The notes under the pieces: generated by a model
The model's database searches: none
What the model was told of the DNA's origin: nothing
What the model saw: the letters and a program-made list of their open reading frames with translations, nothing else
Assembly: GCA_022447335.1 (NCBI GenBank)
Contig: JAKVCF010000034.1
Span: forward strand, 1-18,389
Length of the DNA: 18,389 nucleotides
From: Planctomycetota bacterium
Lineage (GTDB): Bacteria > Planctomycetota > UBA1135
Direction of reading: 5' to 3'
Position numbers and translations under genes: made by a program
In this document: positions 5,981 to 12,273 of the stretch, in pieces
Numbering within the stretch: the first letter of the stretch is position 1
How the letters are laid out: each line of letters opens with the position of its first letter

Positions 5981-7912
5981 ATGGCAGACTTCCGTCCCGT
6001 TCCTGTGGTCGTTGGCACCGCCGGCCACATCGACCATGGCAAGAGTGCGCTTATCGAGGCGCTCTGCGGAGATCATCCTGACCGCTGGCGCGAAGAGAAG
6101 GAGCGCGGCATTACTATTGATTTGGGTTATGCAGAGTTGGCATGGCCTGATGGTTTTGAAGTAGGTTTTGTCGATGTGCCAGGTCATGAGCGTTTGGTAC
6201 GTAAGATGGTCGCTGGTGCGACTGGCATGGGGGCGGCAATGTTGGTGGTGGCCTGTGATGACGGCGTCATGCCGCAGACACGCGAGCATTTTGAAGTGCT
6301 GCAGCTCCTCGGGCTACGACATGGTTTGGTGGTCTTGACAAAGCTGGATCTCGCTGACGAAGAGACGCTTGAGTTGGTGCGGGCAGATGTGGACGAACTG
6401 CTCGCTGGAACTAGTTGGGAGGGTGCGGGGATGCATGCTGTGAGTGCGCACGAGGGCGCGGGGATTGACGACCTGCGTGTTGCGGTGCGCGACTTGGCTG
6501 AGCGAGCGCGCCGTGAAGAGCGTTCAGATCCAGCCGCTTTCCGGCTACCGGTGCAGCGATCCTTTGCTTTGCACGGCGCTGGCACCGTTGCGACGGGTGT
6601 CTGCGCATCGGGCGCTCTTACCGAGGGCGAAGCTGTTGAGGTCCAGCCGGGCGGTGGCAGGAGTCGCGTGCGACGTGTTCACGTACACGGGCGCCCAGCG
6701 GCGCAGGCGGCGCCGGGCTTGCGTACTGCGGTGAATCTTCCCGACCTCGATCCCGAGGCCGTGAGTCGCGGAGTCGTGCTGGCGGCGCCGGGAAGCTTGT
6801 TGGCCGGCAAGCTACTACGTGCGACTTTTATGTCCTTGCCCGGTTTGCGTATGCCCAAGCACGGTGCGCCGGTGCTGGTCCTCGCGGGTACTGCCGCGGT
6901 GGGTGCCAAGGTTTGGCTGCCACCGGAAGGTCAGGCTAGTGGTCTGGAAGTCCTGGTCGATCTCGAATTGGAAGAAGAGATGGCGTTGGTTCCGGGTCAG
7001 CGCTTACTCTTTCGTCGGCCGAGTCCAGCATCGAATTTGGGTGCAGGTCGCTTTCTTGCTTTTGGTGTGCGGCGCCTGCGTAAGAAAGATGCCGAGGAGC
7101 GCGAAGCGTTGCAAGGCTTTGCTGAGGCGCTCGACGATACCACTAACTTAGTAGCTAGTTTGCTGGATCGACCTGGCAGTGGCGAAATGAGTTTGGGGCA
7201 GATCGCTGCCGCACTGGGTTGGCGTCGCGACGCGGCGACTAAGATTCTGCAGGTGGCGGCTGAAGCTGGGGTGGTGCGCGAAATGTCACCCAGTCGTTTT
7301 CTGGGCATGGGGCGCGCCGGTGAGTTGGCGCGCGAGATTCAGGGGGTCCTTGGACATTGGCGCGGCAAGCATGCGCATCGCTTGCGTATTCCGATTGCAC
7401 GGTTGCGCGAGCGCCTGGGCATTGAGCGTTTCGCTTCGTTGCAGCGCTTGAGCAACGATGAGTTAGAGGTACTTGGGCTGGATCGCCGCCCGGGACTCTA
7501 TTGGGGAATCCATGGTGTCGAGGTCGACTTGGAATATCTGGCCGATGCCGATCAATGGCACGTTCGTCTTTGCCGGGAATCGTTAACACCTAGTTCCTGG
7601 GAAGAGATCAGTTCGGAAGGCGTCTGGTCGCTCGAGCGCGTTGAGGCGTTGGCCGAATTGCTCGAAGATCAGGGGCGCGCAATTCGTGTTGGTGGCACCA
7701 TGATTTTTGCGCGCGAGACCGTTGAAGCGTTACGTGACATGGTGGTCAATCAACTGCAGGGCGAAGGCATGGATATCCCTGCGATTCGTGATCGATTTAG
7801 CACGTCTCGTAAATTTTTGATGCCATTGCTTGAGTACATGGACGATCGTGGCGTGACAGTTCGCCGCGGTGGCAATCGCATCTTACGAGACGCCAAAGCT
7901 ACTCTGGTTTGA
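5981..7912 (+). CDS. selB: Selenocysteine-specific elongation factor SelB
   Basis: SelB brings Sec-tRNA to UGA codons marked by a SECIS hairpin. GTPase motifs: GTAGHIDHGKS (12-22), RGITID (42-47), DVPGHE (65-70) and TKLD (120-123); the G.GYAEL reading of switch I is SelB-like. Two beta-barrel domains follow (~190-370), then winged-helix modules to residue 643 (e.g. LGQIAAALGWRRDAATKILQVAAEAG and IPAIRDRFSTSRKFLMPLLEYMDDRGVTVRRGG, the latter matching the SECIS-binding C-terminal region). Length 643 fits bacterial SelB (~610-640). The ATG at 5981 has no Shine-Dalgarno. selA, selC and selD are not in this window and no in-frame TGA gene was recognised here. The 3' end overlaps the opposing nucleotidyltransferase by 30 bases. 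Confidence 0.95.
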   Translation: MADFRPVPVVVGTAGHIDHGKSALIEALCGDHPDRWREEKERGITIDLGYAELAWPDGFEVGFVDVPGHERLVRKMVAGATGMGAAMLVVACDDGVMPQTREHFEVLQLLGLRHGLVVLTKLDLADEETLELVRADVDELLAGTSWEGAGMHAVSAHEGAGIDDLRVAVRDLAERARREERSDPAAFRLPVQRSFALHGAGTVATGVCASGALTEGEAVEVQPGGGRSRVRRVHVHGRPAAQAAPGLRTAVNLPDLDPEAVSRGVVLAAPGSLLAGKLLRATFMSLPGLRMPKHGAPVLVLAGTAAVGAKVWLPPEGQASGLEVLVDLELEEEMALVPGQRLLFRRPSPASNLGAGRFLAFGVRRLRKKDAEEREALQGFAEALDDTTNLVASLLDRPGSGEMSLGQIAAALGWRRDAATKILQVAAEAGVVREMSPSRFLGMGRAGELAREIQGVLGHWRGKHAHRLRIPIARLRERLGIERFASLQRLSNDELEVLGLDRRPGLYWGIHGVEVDLEYLADADQWHVRLCRESLTPSSWEEISSEGVWSLERVEALAELLEDQGRAIRVGGTMIFARETVEALRDMVVNQLQGEGMDIPAIRDRFSTSRKFLMPLLEYMDDRGVTVRRGGNRILRDAKATLV

Positions 7913-8653
7913 GTGCGTCGCTGCTAGGCTATGCACAACCGATTCGGCCTCTTGCACGCGGTCGGGTGTGCTGATTTCGCACCATACTCCATTGTGTAGA
8001 TAGACCGGGACGGCTATTCCATCGGCTGCTGCTGATAGGAATCCGCTGCGCGCTAAGCAAAGAGTTTCCTGTTTTGCGCGCGCTTGTGCTGCGCCCGCCT
8101 TGAGGTGCGGGATCCAAGCTGGATCTGGCCGGCATATGCCGGTGTAGACAGCCGCGTCGACGGCGCCTGCGGGCAAGTTAGCAGGGGCCTTGTGTCGGAC
8201 CAGGCCAACCAGTTGATTTGCTGCGCTGTACGCTAGTCCGCCAAAGGTGTTGAGAGAACTGCCATGATGCAGCACCAGGCTGCCGATCGGCGCTTGTAGG
8301 ACCGACTCACATGGCAGGTCGCTGAATTGCTTGGCATTCATAACTAAGTCAGGGAGCGCGGCCCATTGATCTAGATAGGCGAGTAGTGTTCCTCCGGTGC
8401 CAAGTAAAACTTCTTCGTGTAGGAAGTCCAACTGGACATGGGTGGGAGCGGCGGCGCGAGCTTCGGTTTCAACTTGCTTCGCTTTCCAGTGTAGATTGAT
8501 CACGATTCTCTGGACTCCGGCTGCGCTCAGTTGCTCAATCGCAAAGCGCAGTGGATGTGTGCCTGCGATCGGTACGCACGCTTTGGCGTATTGGTCGCGG
8601 AGAGCGCCTAATCGGGTGGCTTTTCCCGCAGCGAGCAGTAGGGCGGTGATCAT
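7883..8653 (-). CDS. MurU-like sugar-1-phosphate nucleotidyltransferase with altered metal site
   Basis: A 256-residue protein of the nucleotidyltransferase fold that makes NDP-sugars from sugar-1-phosphates. It starts LLLAAGKATRLG (5-16), keeps the lysine of the AKACVPIAG segment (23-31), the LGTGGTL loop (84-90) and the VYTGI strand (169-173). Three normally conserved features differ: the GxGxR loop reads GKATR; the NGD/NAD motif holding the metal-binding aspartate reads NAK (106-108); and the WxDxGTP segment reads WCEISTP (224-230), with Glu for Asp. The sequence reads cleanly without frameshift. It may be non-catalytic, regulatory, or use a different metal arrangement. Its start overlaps the end of the AmgK-like kinase by ATGA, so the two are translated together; by analogy with AmgK-MurU the expected product would be UDP-MurNAc or a similar NDP-sugar. 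Confidence 0.7.
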   Translation of the reverse strand: MITALLLAAGKATRLGALRDQYAKACVPIAGTHPLRFAIEQLSAAGVQRIVINLHWKAKQVETEARAAAPTHVQLDFLHEEVLLGTGGTLLAYLDQWAALPDLVMNAKQFSDLPCESVLQAPIGSLVLHHGSSLNTFGGLAYSAANQLVGLVRHKAPANLPAGAVDAAVYTGICRPDPAWIPHLKAGAAQARAKQETLCLARSGFLSAAADGIAVPVYLHNGVWCEISTPDRVQEAESVVHSLAATHSNQSSFGVS

Positions 8654-9600
8654 CTTGATAGGCTTCGCAGCCAGTCGATCTTGAGCAAGGGAGATAGGCT
8701 GCGTGTTGCCGCTTCGTCGTTTTGTTCGACATCATTCAGTATCGTGCCTGCATGACCGAGTGCGCGTTTTTCCGCAGCGAGGTAGTCGACACGCCCTTCG
8801 GTGAGTAGGCGGCCAAAGGTGCCGAGCGCCTTGAGGACACGTTGCAGTGCCGTGCGTCGATATTGCAGATCAGTTTCTTCGGGTGAAATGCCCGCGATTT
8901 TTCCTAGTCGGCGGCGTTCGGCGCGCAGAATCGTTTGCACGTCCTCGGGGAGGTCGATGTAAGCATCGGTCGTCAATGAGGCCAAGTCATAAAAAAGCGG
9001 GCCCGGCTGCATATCCTGGTGATCAATCAAGGCTACGGTGCCTTGATGAATCAGTACGTTGCGGCTATGCAAATCCCGATGTTGCAGGGCCTGTGGGCCT
9101 TCGCAGGCCATTACGGCTAAGGCGTCAAGTGCCAGCTCCACTTCCGAGAACTCTTCTGCGGAAAGCTTCTTTCCGGATCGCTGTTTCAGGCTGGCGTGTT
9201 GAAAAAGGCTGAGCTCCTTGCGAAATAGTGGTGCTTCGAGTGCCAGTGCGCGATTCGGGTGGCCCGCCGGAAGCTGCGCCATGAAGTACCGGCGATGTGC
9301 GCGGAGTAGCGCAGCGTAGTGTTCGGCCGTCGGGTTGTGGTGCAGGTGTAGATCGCCAAAGTCCTCGACCAAATAGACCCCTTCGATTTCTAGCCCAATA
9401 CGCGGCACGCGCACTTGCCTTTCAAGAAGGAAGTTGGTGATCGCGTGTGGCGCCGCATTCTCCGAAGTCACGCGTAGCCAGCCGGAGGCGTCTGGGTGTG
9501 AGCTACGCGCGTAGCGGCGAGAGCTAGCTTCAGGCGTGAGTTCTTTGGCTTCGTAGTAGCCTTGCAGCCAGGCACGCTCGGTCGTCGGGGTCGGAGTCAT
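8650..9600 (-). CDS. AmgK-like anomeric sugar kinase (APH family)
   Basis: A 316-residue aminoglycoside-phosphotransferase-fold protein. Its wording matches AmgK, which phosphorylates MurNAc or GlcNAc at the anomeric position: ASSRRYAR (25-32) in the ATP-binding lobe, YLVEDFGDL (76-84) in the hinge, catalytic HRDLHSRN (174-181) and metal-binding IDHQD (192-196) followed by PGPLFYDLASL. All catalytic residues are present. It is cytoplasmic. It overlaps both neighbours by four bases (ATGA), and its pairing with a MurU-like gene is the arrangement known from peptidoglycan recycling, which supports a sugar-1-phosphate product. Substrate remains inferred; another hexosamine, or a small-molecule alcohol, cannot be ruled out. 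Confidence 0.75.
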   Translation of the reverse strand: MTPTPTTERAWLQGYYEAKELTPEASSRRYARSSHPDASGWLRVTSENAAPHAITNFLLERQVRVPRIGLEIEGVYLVEDFGDLHLHHNPTAEHYAALLRAHRRYFMAQLPAGHPNRALALEAPLFRKELSLFQHASLKQRSGKKLSAEEFSEVELALDALAVMACEGPQALQHRDLHSRNVLIHQGTVALIDHQDMQPGPLFYDLASLTTDAYIDLPEDVQTILRAERRRLGKIAGISPEETDLQYRRTALQRVLKALGTFGRLLTEGRVDYLAAEKRALGHAGTILNDVEQNDEAATRSLSPLLKIDWLRSLSR

Positions 9601-10460
9601 GGCGCGATAGTGTCCGGAGGGAGAAGTTCTGGGAAGATCTTTGCGCTTGCGGCTAGCGTTTCTTGCAGAGTCTCGGCCACTGGGCGTTCACCCCGGCTTT
9701 GATCTCGGATTTCCAGTGCGCCGTAACCATCAAAGCCAGCAGCTTCAAGTTGGGCGAGAACTAGGGGCCAGGGAATGGTGCCGGAGCCTGGTGGCAGATG
9801 AGCGTCACATTGTCCGTCGTTATCGTGCAAGTGCAGGTGGCAGAGCCGAGGTGCGGCACATTCGAGTTCGGCGAGAACTCCGCCGTCGACATGCGCATGT
9901 CCAAGATCTAGGCAGATGCCGGCTCGTCCTTCGGGGTCGACCTCGTCGAGTAGTTGCATCAGTGCGGCAGCACGTGTGCCGCTGGAGATGATGTTCTCGA
10001 GGCACAGCTGTACCCCATTCGCAGGCGGTTCGCTTAGCAGGGAATGCACGGCTTCGCGTGCCCAGCCGTGCTCATTTTGGGTCCAAGAGTCGCGCTGCCA
10101 TCCCAGGTGTAGCACTGCGTGTTCCGCGCCCAGATCGGCCGCAGCCTGCATACCCGCGCGCACGCCGTCCAACGCTATCGCGCGCTGGCGTGGGTCGGGG
10201 TCGATCAGTGACCATTTTTCGCCTGCGTCCAGCAGCTCTGGCACCGAAGGGTAGAAGGGAAGGTGCACAGAGCCCGCGCGCAAGCCCAGATCGCCCAGGC
10301 GTTTCCGCAGGGCTGCACAGGCAGCTAGATCTCGCCAGGGAAGATGCGGCTCGGCCAGCCATAGCTCCAGCTGCTCGATCCCGGCGGCTCGTGCGGAAAC
10401 GAGTTCTTCAGGCTCGCATCGACCGTAGACCAGCAGGTGGGACGACAGGCTGAGCTGCAT
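9597..10460 (-). CDS. Sugar phosphate isomerase/epimerase-like TIM-barrel protein
   Basis: A 287-residue AP-endonuclease-2 / xylose-isomerase-like TIM barrel. Barrel strands and metal ligands can be followed: AGSVHLPF (62-69), AVLHLGW (115-121), CLENI with Glu155, CLDLGHAHVD with Asp185 and His188, LCHLHLHDNDG with His210 and His212, and YGALEI with Glu250. The GSGTIPWPLVLAQLEAAGFDG segment is typical of sugar epimerases and isomerases of this clan. It is first in the three-gene minus-strand operon and overlaps the AmgK-like kinase by ATGA, so it probably prepares or interconverts the sugar that the kinase uses. The exact substrate is unknown; DNA repair (Nfo-type endonuclease) is less likely given the operon. 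Confidence 0.75.
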   Translation of the reverse strand: MQLSLSSHLLVYGRCEPEELVSARAAGIEQLELWLAEPHLPWRDLAACAALRKRLGDLGLRAGSVHLPFYPSVPELLDAGEKWSLIDPDPRQRAIALDGVRAGMQAAADLGAEHAVLHLGWQRDSWTQNEHGWAREAVHSLLSEPPANGVQLCLENIISSGTRAAALMQLLDEVDPEGRAGICLDLGHAHVDGGVLAELECAAPRLCHLHLHDNDGQCDAHLPPGSGTIPWPLVLAQLEAAGFDGYGALEIRDQSRGERPVAETLQETLAASAKIFPELLPPDTIAP

Positions 10461-10467
10461 GCGCCGC

Positions 10468-10474
10468 TATCCTA
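10468..10474. promoter_or_regulatory. Symmetric bidirectional -10 between sugar operon and VWA gene
   Basis: Plus strand TATCCT (10468-10473) and minus strand TAGGAT (10474-10469) occupy nearly the same bases. Each is exactly eight bases from its start codon (10482 plus, 10460 minus). Both match the TAnnnT core. No strong -35 or Shine-Dalgarno is visible. The arrangement predicts two mutually exclusive, near-leaderless transcripts. Confidence 0.45.
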
Positions 10475-10481
10475 GAGATCC

Positions 10482-12041
10482 ATGCCCCAGATTTCTCTAG
10501 CCCTCTTTGTTTCGCTCGCAATACTTACGAGTCCGGCTGCTGCGCAGACCGATCCGGCGGTCAAGGACTTCAAGCGTTACTTTAAGAAGGCCAAGGAAAC
10601 AGTCGAGCGTGTTGAGTTCGTGCGCTCGCTTGAGAAAATTGACGATGCGGGGGTCGCCAAAGAGCTGCTGAAGGTGTTGAAGGACAAGGAGTCCGCTGTG
10701 GCCGCAGCAGCAGCTGAGGTGCTAGGTCAACTGCCGTCGCCAAAGTCGCGTGAACCACTGCTGGTCATTGTCGAGAAGGGTAAGCCGGCGGAGCAGCTCG
10801 CGCCGATCCTGCGCAGCGCAGCCAAGGGTAAGTGGGAAGAGTTCCTTCCTTTGCTGCGACCGCACCTGGGGCATAAAGAAGATAGTGTGCGCCTGTGGGC
10901 GATTCGAGCGGTCGGCAGTATGCGCGACACCGAATCTTTGCCGTCCATTGTTGCTATTGCCGGTGAGGACTCTAATCCGCTTGTGCGTGTGGCGTCAATC
11001 GAGTCGATTGTCCAGATGGGGGGTGATCAGGTCGAGCTCTGTATGCCACCGCTGATCGCCGCACTTAAAGATGAAGACACCAGTGTGCAGATTGCGGGAT
11101 GCTTGGCGTTGCGCAGCGTGCGAAGCAAAGAAGCAATTCCCGCGCTGATCGATACTTGGCAGAACGGCGAAGGCCTCGTATTGCAACACATCTACCCGAC
11201 CTTGCTTGAGATCACCGACCTGCAGTTCGGTGCCGACGCAGATCAATGGGCACGTTGGTGGGGAAACGCTAAGAGTCTTTTTGAGATCCCGTCGGCCGAG
11301 AAGCTGCTCGAGAGACGAGAGGCACGTGCAAAGACGGCGGCGCTTTACGTACCTAAAGAAGGTAGCGCGGCTTTTGCGGGCATTGCCACTCCTAGTCGAG
11401 AGGTTGTGTTCGTGATCGATGTTTCGGGATCAATGGAAGATTCTGTGCTTGAGCGCGAGAAGTTTCGCCAAGCCGGACATAGTCGTTTTGCCAAGATGGA
11501 CATCCTGAAGAAGGAGCTTGTCGCCGCCATCGAAGGTTTAGAGGGGAATGTCATGTTCAATGTGCATGCTTTCGCTAGCGAAGTAGATTCCTGGCGTAAG
11601 AGTCTGGCGCCTGCGAACGCGCTGAATAAAAGGTCGGCTGCCGAGTTTGTTAAGAAACTGGATCCGATTGGTGGGGCCGCTTCGCAGGCGCGCGCATCGG
11701 CTGGTCTGAGCGGGTCGGCCAATGTTTCAGCTGGCCGGACAAACACCTATGCGGCGCTGATGACTGGGCTTGGCGTGACCGATGAGAAGATGGCGCTTGC
11801 AGTCACTCGAGACGACTCGATCGAGGTCGAGGGTGTGGGGGATACTCTATTTTTCTTTTCGGACGGTCTTCCGACGGTGGGAGAGATTGTCGATACCGAC
11901 GAGATTCTGGAAGCGATCCAAAAGTTCAACGAGTTCCGTCGGATTTCGATCCATGCAGTCGCGATCGGTGACTTTAAAAAGACTTGGATGCGACGACTTG
12001 CTGAGAAGAATTCTGGGCAATTTGTCGACCTCGGACGCTAA
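10482..12041 (+). CDS. Exported HEAT-repeat and von Willebrand factor A domain protein
   Basis: A 519-residue protein with a signal peptide (residues 1-21, cleavage likely after AAA before QTDP). Residues ~45-245 form HEAT-like helical repeats (e.g. SVRLWAIRAVGSMRDTESLPSIVAIA, then PLVRVASIESIVQMGG and SVQIAGCLALRSV). A DADQWARWWG segment (251-261) bridges to a VWA domain (~306-519). The MIDAS metal site looks complete: DVSGS (313-317), a Thr in GRTNT (418-422) and FFFSDG with Asp461. VWA domains bind protein ligands through a metal ion. The likely site is periplasmic or membrane-facing. It stands alone in its transcript, divergent from the sugar operon and ahead of the tRNA-Pro promoter. The ligand is unknown. 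Confidence 0.85.
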   Translation: MPQISLALFVSLAILTSPAAAQTDPAVKDFKRYFKKAKETVERVEFVRSLEKIDDAGVAKELLKVLKDKESAVAAAAAEVLGQLPSPKSREPLLVIVEKGKPAEQLAPILRSAAKGKWEEFLPLLRPHLGHKEDSVRLWAIRAVGSMRDTESLPSIVAIAGEDSNPLVRVASIESIVQMGGDQVELCMPPLIAALKDEDTSVQIAGCLALRSVRSKEAIPALIDTWQNGEGLVLQHIYPTLLEITDLQFGADADQWARWWGNAKSLFEIPSAEKLLERREARAKTAALYVPKEGSAAFAGIATPSREVVFVIDVSGSMEDSVLEREKFRQAGHSRFAKMDILKKELVAAIEGLEGNVMFNVHAFASEVDSWRKSLAPANALNKRSAAEFVKKLDPIGGAASQARASAGLSGSANVSAGRTNTYAALMTGLGVTDEKMALAVTRDDSIEVEGVGDTLFFFSDGLPTVGEIVDTDEILEAIQKFNEFRRISIHAVAIGDFKKTWMRRLAEKNSGQFVDLGR

Positions 12042-12062
12042 GCTATGGGGGTCCCAGAGCGC

Positions 12063-12091
12063 TTGTCATACCCTGGGCGAGCTTTCATAAT
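12063..12091 (+). promoter_or_regulatory. Promoter of tRNA-Pro (and probably the rho operon)
   Basis: TTGTCA (12063-12068) and CATAAT (12086-12091) are separated by the ideal 17 bases, each one mismatch from consensus. The predicted start (~12098) is a few bases before the tRNA 5' end at 12101. No terminator is seen between the tRNA and rho, so it may also feed rho. Confidence 0.75.
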
Positions 12092-12100
12092 GTCCCGGTT

Positions 12101-12176
<76 letters not shown>

Positions 12177-12203
12177 TTCCCTTAACCGGCGAAGGGCCCC
12201 TCG

Positions 12204-12269
12204 GAAACCATGCACCACGGGGTGTTTGTATTCCAACTGGCCCCCTGGTTTCGCTTCCTCGGAGGAAGC
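12204..12269 (+). promoter_or_regulatory. Structured rho leader with hairpin over the ribosome-binding site
   Basis: GAAACCA (12204-12210) pairs with TGGTTTC (12246-12252). Directly after it, GCTTCCT (12253-12259) pairs with AGGAAGC (12263-12269) around a CGG loop, so the excellent Shine-Dalgarno GGAGGA (12261-12266) is partly buried. Inside the first stem, CACC/GGTG (12213-12216, 12221-12224) can form, and CCACGGGG (12215-12222) can alternatively pair with CCCCCTGG (12241-12248), excluding the outer stem. This suggests control of rho translation. Pairings are read by eye; energies were not computed. Confidence 0.55.
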
Positions 12270-12273
12270 AAAG

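Noticed and set aside
12042..12060. Hairpin TGGG/CCCA after the VWA gene
   Set aside because: Four pairs with a three-base loop and no T-tract; too weak to call a terminator.
12226..12273. GTG 12226 as the start of rho
   Set aside because: The ATG at 12274 has an excellent Shine-Dalgarno, and the extra residues fall in the structured leader.
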